A stretch of 36,829 bases of DNA, taken from NCBI RefSeq assembly GCF_900163965.1, contig NZ_FULE01000056.1:1-36829 (forward strand), in the 5' to 3' direction. Of this stretch, positions 23,386-31,138 are shown one piece after another. The notes below the pieces were generated by a model. It was not told where the DNA came from. It saw only the letters and a list, made by a program, of their open reading frames with translations, and made no database searches. The DNA comes from Vibrio ruber DSM 16370. GTDB taxonomy: Bacteria > Pseudomonadota > Gammaproteobacteria > Enterobacterales > Vibrionaceae. The position numbers and the translations under genes were made by a program. Each line of letters starts with the position of its first letter. Position 1 is the first letter of the stretch.

Positions 23386-24675
23386 ATGGTTTCTCCAATT
23401 TTTTTACTCTATTTTTTGATTCTTTTAGTGATTGGTGTACCGGTGCTATTCACTTTGGGGTTATCCCCAGTGATTACACTATTCCAGAATGATCAGATGC
23501 TGTTTGCAAATATGCTTTATCAGCGTTTGTATTCTGGGCTCGATAGCTTTCTGCTGCTTGCACTTCCGTTTTTTATGTTGGCAGGAGAGTGTATGACCGC
23601 AGGGGGGATTACCCCGCGGATTATTGCTTTTGCGCAGACCATGGTACAACACCTGCGCGGGGGGCTTGGTCATGTTGTTATCCTTGCTGCGACCATCTTT
23701 GGTGCGCTGACCGGTTCTGCCGTTGCGGCAACCTCTGCAATTGGCGGTATGTTGATCCCGGAAATGAAAAAGTACAAGTACGACACGGGTTATTCTGCTG
23801 CTTTGACTGCTGCCGCTACTGTTCTGGGGAATATTATTCCGCCTTCCGGGATCATGCTGCTTTATGCATTTGTGATGAATACCTCGGTTGCGGCAATGTT
23901 TTTGGCTGGGGTGACCCCGGGGCTTATTTTCTGTATCGGTCTGATGATCATGAACCGTATTCAAATCAGAAAATACCCGGATGTTAAGCCGATGGAGCGA
24001 GCCCCCGCAATGGAACGCAAACAAGCATTCCGGCTCGCGATTGTTCCGTTATTAACACCTGTCATTATTTTGGGTGGTATTTACGGGGGGATCTTTACCC
24101 CGACAGAAGCTGCTGCGGTTGCGGTTGCTTATGCCATTGCTGTCTCTCTGTTTATTATTAAAGTCACCAATGTGAAAGCAACTTACGCCTTGTTTGCCAA
24201 GGTCGCGGTCAATGCTGCATCGATTTTAATTATTGTGGCTGCGGCCAGCGGTTTTGCATCATTGATCAGTCTGTCGGGTGTGTCGAATATGGTGGCCGAC
24301 TTTATGAATGGCATTACCGAAGACCCATATTTGTTGTTTGCAATTATTAACGTGCTGCTGTTCATCATCGGGATGTTCCTTGATGCCGGACCTGCGATCC
24401 TCATTTTTGCACCGATTTTTGCGCCCATCATGATTAATGCCGGTATCGATCCTGTTCATTTCGGGGTGGTGATGTGTGCCAACCTGTCCATCGGTCTGGC
24501 AACCCCTCCGATGGGGCTCGTTCTGTTTGTCGCATCCGGGGTGTCGAAGGTCTCGGTCTCTGAAATCTCCAGAAAGATTATCCCGTTCCTTTTCGTGGAA
24601 GTGGTGCTGATTTTTGTCATCTCTTGCTTCCCTCAATTGGTGATTGGTCTGCCGAAACTGGTCGGCATTATGTAG
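23386..24675 (+). CDS. dctM: TRAP transporter large membrane subunit (DctM family)
   Basis: The product is a 429-residue, highly hydrophobic protein with about 12 membrane segments. Family landmarks include LALPFFMLAGECMTAGGI, GALTGSAVAATSAIGGMLIPEM, NIIPPSGIMLLYAF and FTPTEAAAVAVAYA. It is the Na+- or H+-coupled transport channel of the TRAP system. Its position between the aldolase and isomerase genes ties the transporter to SQ use. With DctP and DctQ the system is complete within the window, so no other importer needs to be assumed. Confidence 0.93.
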   Translation: MVSPIFLLYFLILLVIGVPVLFTLGLSPVITLFQNDQMLFANMLYQRLYSGLDSFLLLALPFFMLAGECMTAGGITPRIIAFAQTMVQHLRGGLGHVVILAATIFGALTGSAVAATSAIGGMLIPEMKKYKYDTGYSAALTAAATVLGNIIPPSGIMLLYAFVMNTSVAAMFLAGVTPGLIFCIGLMIMNRIQIRKYPDVKPMERAPAMERKQAFRLAIVPLLTPVIILGGIYGGIFTPTEAAAVAVAYAIAVSLFIIKVTNVKATYALFAKVAVNAASILIIVAAASGFASLISLSGVSNMVADFMNGITEDPYLLFAIINVLLFIIGMFLDAGPAILIFAPIFAPIMINAGIDPVHFGVVMCANLSIGLATPPMGLVLFVASGVSKVSVSEISRKIIPFLFVEVVLIFVISCFPQLVIGLPKLVGIM

Positions 24676-24723
24676 CGGGATACGCAACTGAGGTACAGGC
24701 TTATTTCCAGCAGGAGACAAGAA

Positions 24724-24996
24724 ATGATTAATGATAAAGGTAATTTGCAGGCAAAAGCGCAGAAGATTCTGACTGCATTGGGTGGGATCGCCAATATTGA
24801 GGCAAAAAATATTGATAACTGTGCGACCCGTTTACGGATTCAGGTCAAAGATATGGGAGCCGTAGATGAAAAGCTGCTCCGCCGACAAGGGGCATTAGGG
24901 TTTATCCACTTGCCGGACAATCAAATTCAGGTGGTGTTTTTTGATGTGCATACATTAGCGGATGAATTGAGAAAACAGATCGCTGAACGCGGGTAA
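24724..24996 (+). CDS. Free-standing PTS EIIB domain (glucose/sucrose class)
   Basis: The product is a 90-residue single domain that matches the EIIB domain of PtsG-type permeases: LTALGGIANIEAKNIDNCATRLRI, with the phosphorylatable Cys at C33 in the C-x-T-R-L-R motif, then VKDMGAVDEKLLRRQGALGF and a C-terminal helix. No EIIC or EIIA is encoded nearby. The gene has AGGAG 8 nt before its ATG and lies 48 bp after dctM and 55 bp before yihS, so it is co-expressed with SQ uptake and isomerisation. It is too complete to be debris. It might partner a distant EIIC, or signal PTS phosphorylation state to a transporter, enzyme or regulator in the cluster. The role is unknown. Confidence 0.82.
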   Translation: MINDKGNLQAKAQKILTALGGIANIEAKNIDNCATRLRIQVKDMGAVDEKLLRRQGALGFIHLPDNQIQVVFFDVHTLADELRKQIAERG

Positions 24997-25051
24997 AACG
25001 TCACGAAACAGGTTTGCGATATAAATTATTTAACTGAAAGGTAATGTTGAC

Positions 25052-26302
25052 ATGAAATGGATTAATACGCGGTCTCATCATTCGTGGCTGGAGACTGAGA
25101 CCGATCGGATTTTCGAATTTGGTCGTCATGCGATTGTGCCAAATGGTTTCGGCTGGATTGGCAATAACGGGAAAGTGCGTGAAGAGATGGGGACATGTCT
25201 TTGGATCACCGCACGGATGTTGCATTGTTATGCGCTGGCTGCCCATATGGGGCGTCCGGGAGCTTACGAGTTGGTTGAGCACGGTATCAAAGCACTTGAA
25301 GGCCCGCTGAAAGATCCGCAATACGGTGGTTGGTATGCAACGATTGCCAATCAAGGCCAAGATATTCTTGATGCTTCGAAACAAGGCTACCAACATGCGT
25401 TTGTATTGCTTGGGGCGGCGAGTGCTGTCACCACAGGGCACCCGCGCGCTCAAGCACTGCTAGATGAAGCGATTGCGGTGTACGAAAAGCATTTTTGGGT
25501 CGAAGCAAAACAGATGTGCTATGAGTCTTGGGATCAAGCATTTACCGAGACGGAAGATTACCGCGGTGGCAACATGGCGATGCATTCAGTGGAAGCATTT
25601 TTGATTGTTTACGATGTCACCCAAGATCGTAAATGGTTGGAACGTGCGCTGAATATCACTGAGTTTATGATTCACAAAACCGCGAAAGGGTTGAATTATC
25701 GGGTCAATGAGCATTTTGATGCCAACTGGAATCCGTTGCCGGATTACAACAAAGAAACACCCGCCAGTCATTTCCGAGCCTATGGCGGGACTCCGGGCCA
25801 CTGGATCGAATGGGGACGTCTGATTTGTCACCTGCGTGCCACTCTCCTGAAGATTGGCGCTGATTGCCCTAATTGGTTATTAGAAGATGCGATTGGCTTG
25901 TTTGATGCGACCGTCCGTGATGCGTGGGCAGCCGATGGCGCTCCCGGATTTGTTTATTCGGTTGATTGGGAAGGAAAACCTGTTGTGCGCGAACGAATCC
26001 GCTGGGCACCGGTGGAAGCGATCGGAACCGCTTATGCACTGTACACCGTGACGGGGGATAATAAGTATGAAACATGGTATCGCACTTGGTGGGATTATTG
26101 CCGTACATATTTTATCGATTATGAAGGGTGTTCATGGTGGCAGGAACTGGATGCCAATAACCACGCAGGTGGCAGTAAAGTGTGGGATGGTAAACAAGAT
26201 ATCTATCACTTAATGCATTGTTTGGTGATTCCGCGTCTGCCTTTAACACCGGGGCTTGCTCCTGCATTGGCTCAGGGACTGCTGGATTCAAATTTAAAAT
26301 AA
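25052..26302 (+). CDS. yihS: Sulfoquinovose isomerase YihS (AGE family)
   Basis: The product is a 416-residue (alpha/alpha)6-barrel isomerase of the N-acylglucosamine 2-epimerase family that converts SQ to 6-deoxy-6-sulfofructose. It is close to E. coli YihS throughout: MKWINTRSHHSWLETETDR, EEMGTCLWITARMLH with R55, GGNMAMHSVEAFLIVYDVT with H178, GTPGHWIEWGRL with the catalytic H250, and KVWDGKQDIYHLMHC with the second catalytic H386. The last three correspond to H176, H248 and H383 as I recall them for E. coli. AAAGGTAA precedes the ATG. It is the last gene of the aldolase operon. Confidence 0.95.
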   Translation: MKWINTRSHHSWLETETDRIFEFGRHAIVPNGFGWIGNNGKVREEMGTCLWITARMLHCYALAAHMGRPGAYELVEHGIKALEGPLKDPQYGGWYATIANQGQDILDASKQGYQHAFVLLGAASAVTTGHPRAQALLDEAIAVYEKHFWVEAKQMCYESWDQAFTETEDYRGGNMAMHSVEAFLIVYDVTQDRKWLERALNITEFMIHKTAKGLNYRVNEHFDANWNPLPDYNKETPASHFRAYGGTPGHWIEWGRLICHLRATLLKIGADCPNWLLEDAIGLFDATVRDAWAADGAPGFVYSVDWEGKPVVRERIRWAPVEAIGTAYALYTVTGDNKYETWYRTWWDYCRTYFIDYEGCSWWQELDANNHAGGSKVWDGKQDIYHLMHCLVIPRLPLTPGLAPALAQGLLDSNLK

Positions 26303-26643
26303 TGAGTCGCTCAGGCAACCTTGTGCTGAGAAATTGACACCGGGTTGCCGATGGGGAAATAAATCTGTCGGCAGTTTGTTCAAGATGCATATAGTGAATC
26401 ATCTGAAATACTAAACTTTATTAATTGTTGTTCGAATTATGTTGAAGGAATCATTATTTCATTATACGACGTACATCGGAGGTATTATATTTATATAAAA
26501 TGACTCACTGAAATAATCAGTTACTGAATTTAGACAATATAAAATTAATAGCTATTTGTTTCCTTACTTGTATTAATTAAGGCTGAGTAGTTATGTCCTA
26601 AATTTCTAATAATATGATAAACCCTACACTTAGGATGAATTCA
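26303..26643. other. Intergenic region before the porin gene
   Basis: This 341-bp A/T-rich stretch has no gene. A weak 7-bp inverted repeat (ggcaacc 26314-26320 and ggttgcc 26343-26349) follows yihS without a T run. The rest should hold the porin promoter and a long 5' leader. No copy of the 14-bp cluster motif was seen. Confidence 0.5.
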
Positions 26644-28029
26644 ATGAAAAAGATAATTCCTGTAAATATCGCACATGTAATGTGTGCGGGCTTAGTCGTC
26701 ATGTCGGTCAATACCAACGCAGAAGATTTAAGCCAGAAAAATGCAGCGGCTATTGCAAAAATGCAAGAACAGCTTGATACACAGAAAGAAGAAGCGGTGC
26801 AATGGAATGGTTATTTCCGTGCCGGTTTTACTTCTAATGACAATGGTTCAGGATCCGGCAATACAACCATAAAGGCACCCAATGCCGGGGGATTTTATCG
26901 GCTGGGTGGTGGCGAGAGTAACTATGCTGCAACGGCTTTTAGCCGGAAATTTAATACCAGCAGTGGGGCTTGGGCAAAAGCATACTTCGGCTTGGTATAC
27001 GAAGACCGGGATGCCAGACGCTGGGTTTTTGATACACAAGATAAAACTATTTTTATGGACAAAGCCTATGTCGAAATGGGTAATCTATCGTTCGCTCCAG
27101 ACGCCACATTTTGGGCTGGTCGTGTCAACTGGTCTGATGATATTCATATTCTTGACCGCAAATATTATGAGATTCGTTCACCCGGTATTGGTGTAAAAGG
27201 TCTCGATCTCGGTGATGGGAAAATGGATCTATTTGTGACCTCACATGATAGCGACAGCGATAAAACCTATACCGATGAAAATGGTACAACTGTAACTTAC
27301 GATGACGGAGCCAGACCCAGAACGCATACCTTAGGGGTTGAATATCGTACAGGGCAGTGGTGGTTTACCGGTAGTTTACAGACGAACAGTGACGACAGTC
27401 GCTATTCGGTGACTAAAACAATTAATGGTGTCACTGGTTCTTATACGGGTAAAGCCGCGACTGCTGGTGCACATGTTATGGCCCGTTACACACAACCATC
27501 TTATTTTGGTTTGACCGACGGACGGGTAAAATACGTTGCACAATATGCGACAGGGACTTCGGCTGCCTTCTTAGGGCGTCATGGCGATACGAACCAGTCG
27601 AATGATGACGGGCAAAATTACCGTGTATTTGTTGACGGCTTAGCCACATTTGAGCAGTGGGAGATTAATACCATCGCTTTATACCAACATAAGGAAGATG
27701 TCGATTTCGACGGCAGCGAAAATACATGGTGGACGCTTGGTGCACGTAGTGCCTATTACCTTAACGACAATGTTGCATTACAGTTTGAAGCGGGTTACAA
27801 CGGCAGCAGTTACTCAAGTGCAATGGTCAAAGAAGAAGGCGGCTTAGCAACCTTTACATTTGCACCCACTCTTAAGCTGAAAAAGGCCTTCTTTAGCCGA
27901 CCTGAAATTCGTTTTTATGCAACGTATGCAAAATTTACGGGTGACTATAATGCTTCTAGCCTAGATGGCTATAACAAAAACGATGATGATACATTTACTT
28001 TTGGTGCTCAGGCTGAGATATGGTTCTAG
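26644..28029 (+). CDS. LamB-type outer-membrane sugar porin
   Basis: The product is about 461 residues with a signal peptide (MKKIIPVNIAHVMCAGLVVMSVNTNA), a short helical coiled segment (AAAIAKMQEQLDTQKEE) and then an alternating beta-strand body typical of the maltoporin family, ending in Trp-Phe (AEIWF) as outer-membrane barrels do. Typical LamB stretches are GYFRAGF, YFGLVYED, WAGRVNWSDDIHILDRKYYEIR and the final GAQAEIWF. Two in-frame ATGs lie upstream (26614, 26635), but the ATG at 26644 follows AGGA at the right distance and opens the signal peptide. In this location it is probably the outer-membrane channel for SQ glycosides; E. coli has OmpL there instead. Confidence 0.88.
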   Translation: MKKIIPVNIAHVMCAGLVVMSVNTNAEDLSQKNAAAIAKMQEQLDTQKEEAVQWNGYFRAGFTSNDNGSGSGNTTIKAPNAGGFYRLGGGESNYAATAFSRKFNTSSGAWAKAYFGLVYEDRDARRWVFDTQDKTIFMDKAYVEMGNLSFAPDATFWAGRVNWSDDIHILDRKYYEIRSPGIGVKGLDLGDGKMDLFVTSHDSDSDKTYTDENGTTVTYDDGARPRTHTLGVEYRTGQWWFTGSLQTNSDDSRYSVTKTINGVTGSYTGKAATAGAHVMARYTQPSYFGLTDGRVKYVAQYATGTSAAFLGRHGDTNQSNDDGQNYRVFVDGLATFEQWEINTIALYQHKEDVDFDGSENTWWTLGARSAYYLNDNVALQFEAGYNGSSYSSAMVKEEGGLATFTFAPTLKLKKAFFSRPEIRFYATYAKFTGDYNASSLDGYNKNDDDTFTFGAQAEIWF

Positions 28030-28107
28030 CCAGATGAATATCAAGGTATAAGTATTTATTCATTGTTAATAAGAGATATTTTAAGCGTTTAATTGATCTC
28101 TCTGACC

Positions 28108-28134
28108 AAAGTAAGGAGGTACTCTCCTTACTTT
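28108..28134 (+). terminator. Terminator after the porin gene
   Basis: An 11-bp perfect stem, aaagtaaggag (28108-28118) and ctccttacttt (28124-28134), has a 5-nt loop and lies 79 bp after the porin stop. The following bases are attgatgc, so the U tract is mostly within the stem. Confidence 0.75.
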
Positions 28135-28354
28135 ATTGATGCATTGTTGATTCATGTTTAATTTTATTTTTCATTATTTATGTAGTCATGGAATATATTC
28201 GTGGTGATGAATATATAATGATGATTACTAATGTCGTAAAATTTATTTATTCAATATTCGTCTCCGGTCTGATTCTTTAATGACTTTAATCTGGGAGGGC
28301 AATTGATTCCCGAAAAATTAACTGTATCTGTGTTGTAATCATTGAGGCAGCCCA

Positions 28355-28585
28355 ATGAAATTAGATAATGATCAAATACAAGATAAGCTAATCCATGCAA
28401 AAGCAAATTATTGGATTTTGACTTTGATTTGTGGGGGCATTCTTTCGTTGTTCGTCAATAAAGTTAGTCAACTAGAATTCGATGGTGTAGCGGTATGTTA
28501 TGCACTTCTGTTTGTCGGGGTGAGCACGGCCTGCATAAAATTGTCAGCCTATATAAAAAATTTGAAGCAGCTAATGCTGAAATAG
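28355..28585 (+). CDS. Small two-segment membrane protein, unknown function
   Basis: The product is 76 residues: a hydrophilic N-terminus (MKLDNDQIQDKLIHAKANY), two hydrophobic segments (about 20-34 and 42-60) and a basic C-terminus (YIKNLKQLMLK), suggesting a helical hairpin with both ends in the cytoplasm. GAGG lies 8 nt before the ATG. I recognise no family. It is outside the trmA-flanked segment and follows the porin terminator, so it is probably independent. Confidence 0.6.
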   Translation: MKLDNDQIQDKLIHAKANYWILTLICGGILSLFVNKVSQLEFDGVAVCYALLFVGVSTACIKLSAYIKNLKQLMLK

Positions 28586-28616
28586 GGTGCCACCGGTTTA
28601 CTCAATTGCACCCTAT
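28582..28616. terminator. Hairpin after the small membrane-protein gene
   Basis: A 9-bp perfect inverted repeat, atagggtgc (28582-28590) and gcaccctat (28608-28616), with a 17-nt loop overlaps the end of the 76-residue ORF. It sits next to the left trmA copy and could stop transcription from either side, but no T run follows. Confidence 0.55.
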
Positions 28617-28640
28617 CATCGTAGTGAAAATGTATCGGAA

Positions 28641-28670
28641 TTAAATTCGCTCTAGTAGTACACCTGCTTC
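28641..28670 (-). repeat. Left copy of the trmA 3' end (att-like direct repeat)
   Basis: These 30 bp match 31542-31571 at 27 positions. On the minus strand they encode E-A-G-V-L-L-E-R-I followed by TAA, the last residues of TrmA with its own stop. The similarity stops at the codon for the catalytic Glu. Such a duplicated gene 3' end is the usual trace of a tyrosine-recombinase element that integrates into the end of a conserved gene. Confidence 0.8.
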
Positions 28671-29014
28671 ATCGGCGTTACTGAATGAAGATGAGGCAAA
28701 AGCCGATATTTTTATATTTTTTATTACATTGAATGGTCTCATAATCCGAGAATGCGACGTAGACTAGCGAATCGAGATTGTCAGTTTACATCTTTACAAA
28801 ACCATCCGTGAAAACGGGTTAGAATCCGTGAGGAAATCGTCATTTATCTACCTATCTCCGTTGCCATTATGGAGAAATATATTATCCGTGTGCGGTTTCC
28901 TGAAAGTGCGCACTTTTACCCATAGTCACCGGCTCTTATATCATCATTTGATGGAGTGATTTTCATGCAGTAATGGTCTGAGCCTCATTCTATCCACTGG
29001 ACATAAAAGACATA

Positions 29015-29047
29015 GCGTGGTGGGTTACTTAAATCTGTTCCACCACT
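29015..29047. repeat. GTGGTGG/CCACCAC hairpin repeat, left copy
   Basis: gcgtggtggGttac, 8 bases, then gttccaccact, closely matches 31277-31310 in the same orientation. Each copy can fold through its GTGGTGG and CCACCAC arms. It lies inside the left end of the trmA-flanked segment. Confidence 0.6.
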
Positions 29048-29441
29048 AAACCACCACCTGTCCCATCACGTTCGAAGCCTTGTTATATAAGGGATATATC
29101 CATAAATGGTGGGATAGAGGATTAGATTGTTAGTAAACGTTGAGAGTCGATAGATTGGCTAATCAGCCACCCGCTTGAAGTGATTTGTTTATGTCCCCAA
29201 GTCATTTGGCCATAAGTTTTGATGCATTTCCCTTGTCATTGGTTGATCTATTCTTACTAGTGGTGGACGATGTATTTAGTTTGGTATGGTGTGTCAGATA
29301 GAAACTGTCTGTAATTGTCACTTTTCTATACAGCTTTATGAGATAAAACAAATTGATATGAATAGATAATCTGCATTTTCTACCCGAGTTATATGGATAA
29401 ACTCTGGTTAAAAGGTGCTTTAGGCATACGGAGATTCGGGC

Positions 29442-30254
29442 TTGGTAAGTAATGTTCCCAATTCGGTAATAGGTGCTGTTTCTTCGGTGATAGCAGCTCA
29501 CTACTACAGTCATTCGACACTAAATATACTTTTTATGGAGTCAGGAGCGCCTGGTGATGTGCCTGATGGAAATTGCGAGACAAAATGTAGTAGCTGGTTA
29601 AAGCGTTGTAATGATGACCCGTCTGTAAATGCTCTAGAAGTATTGGGTGCGGTGTTGCAAAAATACATGGATAAAGAGCCTGATCCATTCGGTTACGGAA
29701 ACGATGTTTTAATACAGGGTCAAGAACGTATCAAAAATGTTCTTGCAAAAAACCAGCTTGAGTACCGAACAAACGGCTATATCGTGTTGGCTGGCTCAAA
29801 CCCTACAAGCAAGACACTTGAAGACTACTTAAAATCTGGTGATTTTGCGTCCGTTGAAAAAGAATTTGCACGTGCTCTTGAACATATAAATACTGATCCC
29901 CATGCGGCGATTACGGCAGCAAGCTCAATTATTGAGGCAGTTTGCAAAACATATATCGAAACGTGCGGCTTAGCTATGCCTAGCAAGCAAAATATTGTAC
30001 CCCTTTGGAAATCAGTCCAGCAGCACCTAGGGCTCAATATAGACAGGAATCTAGAAGAAGATCAGAGAAAAATTCTGCAAGGATTATCATCAATTGTCGA
30101 TGGTGTCGGGGCGTTTCGCACTCACATAGGGTCTGCACACGGCCGAGGAATATCTCCGCCTAAAATTGTGAGCGCAGAAGCTCGATTGGCGGTCAATTCT
30201 GCGCACACCTTAGTTGTGTTTATTATGGAGTGCTGGCATGCAAAAAGTGCCTAA
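29442..30254 (+). CDS. Abortive-infection (Abi_C/HEPN-like) family protein
   Basis: The product is 270 residues with a TTG start preceded by GGAG 8 nt upstream. The N-terminal part (PNSVIGAVSSVIAAHYYSHSTLNILFMESGAPG) and the helical C-terminal domain (about 155-270) resemble proteins annotated as abortive-infection family with the Abi_C domain. The C-terminal segment contains R226-x6-H233 in AFRTHIGSAHGRG, which fits the Rx4-6H motif of HEPN ribonucleases, so an RNA-cutting, growth-arresting role against phage is plausible. Its stop codon lies within an attC site, marking it as a former integron cassette, and it lies inside the trmA-flanked segment. Defence function is inferred from family and context. 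Confidence 0.72.
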   Translation: MVSNVPNSVIGAVSSVIAAHYYSHSTLNILFMESGAPGDVPDGNCETKCSSWLKRCNDDPSVNALEVLGAVLQKYMDKEPDPFGYGNDVLIQGQERIKNVLAKNQLEYRTNGYIVLAGSNPTSKTLEDYLKSGDFASVEKEFARALEHINTDPHAAITAASSIIEAVCKTYIETCGLAMPSKQNIVPLWKSVQQHLGLNIDRNLEEDQRKILQGLSSIVDGVGAFRTHIGSAHGRGISPPKIVSAEARLAVNSAHTLVVFIMECWHAKSA

Positions 30255-30317
30255 CAAAGTGCTGCTAGGGACAAACCTACGCTGCGCTCCGGTTTGCCCC
30301 AGAGCACGGCGTTAGAA
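30249..30317 (+). other. Integron attC recombination site
   Basis: The outer boxes are GCCTAAC (30249-30255) and GTTAGAA (30311-30317), with core pairing CTAAC/GTTAG; the last base departs from the GTTRRRY consensus. Inner arms GTGCT (30259-30263) pair with AGCAC (30303-30307). A longer stem, GGG-A-CAAACC (30268-30277), pairs with GGTTTG-CCC (30291-30299) leaving A30271 unpaired, as the extrahelical base of an attC should be. The stop of the Abi gene lies in the first box, and the next gene starts 15 bp after the last box, exactly the cassette layout. No integrase gene is in the window. Confidence 0.87.
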
Positions 30318-30331
30318 AATAGGAGAAATAA

Positions 30332-31138
30332 GTGGCTTCTGAGATTAAAAAACTAGAAAGAAGAAACAAAGCTCGAAAGAAACTTAATGAATTAGCTGAA
30401 AACGAAGAGCATGTTCTAGTCATCCATTATTCATGTGAAAGTTTTTATGACCGACCTGAGGGGCAAACTCCGCGTGTAACGTCAATTGCAGTTAGAAATT
30501 ATGCTAGCGGACAGACAGCATCATTTTCAATTCACAAAGTGGCTGAGTTGAAGCATGTTGAGTTTTCTGAAATAGATAAAAATTATGACATGCTCGAAAA
30601 AGAAATGCTGCATGAGTTCTACGAGTTTATGAAACAACACAAAGCTTATTTGTGGGTGCATTGGAACATGCGGGATATTAACTATGGTTTCCCTGCTTTG
30701 GAGCATCGATTTAAAATTCTAGGTGGTGAGCCTTACATTTTGGATGACTCAAAAAAAGTCGATCTATCAAGGTTACTAGTTGCGCTTTATACCAATGGTT
30801 ATGCACCACATCCAAGAATTATCAAACTAATGGAAATGAATCATATAACCGCGAAAGACTTACTAAATGGTCAAGGTGAAGCTGATGCATTTGAAAATAA
30901 AGAGTTTGTAAAATTACATCAATCGACCTTGCGTAAAGTCGACGTATTTTGCAATTTTCTCGGGCGTACATTAGATGGTAGCTTGCTTACCAAAGCTACG
31001 TGGTGGGAAATGAATGGTGGATCTGTCAAAGTCCTTGGTGAGGTGATCTCTAAAAACTGGGTTTTTACTTTGGTTGTGGGTATTGTAGGAATTGCTGCTG
31101 GCATTTATACTTTTTTTAACCCGCTACGATTGGTTTGA
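30332..31138 (+). CDS. Hypothetical protein with nuclease-like body and C-terminal membrane anchor
   Basis: The product is 268 residues; the GTG start has AGGAGAA just upstream. It begins with a charged helix (KKLERRNKARKKLNELAENEE), followed by a domain whose motifs loosely recall a DnaQ/DEDD exonuclease: VIHYSCESF (about 30-38), LWVHWNMRDINYGFPALEHRF (107-127) and a late H/D helix (about 195-204). The canonical acidic residues are not all evident, so catalysis is uncertain. A single membrane segment (about 243-262, VFTLVVGIVGIAAGIYTFF) ends the protein. It starts right after the attC site, as the next integron cassette would, but has no attC of its own. No family assigned; a membrane-linked partner in phage defence is possible. 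Confidence 0.65.
   Translation: MASEIKKLERRNKARKKLNELAENEEHVLVIHYSCESFYDRPEGQTPRVTSIAVRNYASGQTASFSIHKVAELKHVEFSEIDKNYDMLEKEMLHEFYEFMKQHKAYLWVHWNMRDINYGFPALEHRFKILGGEPYILDDSKKVDLSRLLVALYTNGYAPHPRIIKLMEMNHITAKDLLNGQGEADAFENKEFVKLHQSTLRKVDVFCNFLGRTLDGSLLTKATWWEMNGGSVKVLGEVISKNWVFTLVVGIVGIAAGIYTFFNPLRLV

Larger units (their letters stand above)
28617..29441. other. Left end of the trmA-flanked segment, no gene seen
   Basis: Of these 825 bp, the first part holds the left copy of the trmA 3' end (28641-28670). The remainder has no credible reading frame on either strand. Visible elements are the perfect palindrome aaagtgcgcacttt (28903-28916), the GTGGTGG...CCACCAC hairpin (29015-29047) and the ttcgaagccttg...agggat element (29071-29096), which both recur at the right end. 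The region looks like a worn mobile-element end. Confidence 0.55.

Noticed and set aside
10196..26302. Sulfo-ED, sulfo-TAL or sulfo-TK pathway as the reading of the SQ cluster
   Set aside because: No dehydratase, KDSG aldolase, transaldolase or transketolase is present; the isomerase, kinase, aldolase and reductase set fits sulfo-EMP.
28641..28670. Left trmA copy as a broken second trmA gene
   Set aside because: Similarity covers only the last 30 bp and stops abruptly at the catalytic Glu codon; no further trmA sequence lies beside it, so an att-type repeat is the better reading.
29202..29513. 103-codon minus-strand open frame over the Abi gene start
   Set aside because: Low-complexity, Ser/Thr/Asn-rich translation with no domain, overlapping the well-supported Abi gene; treated as chance.
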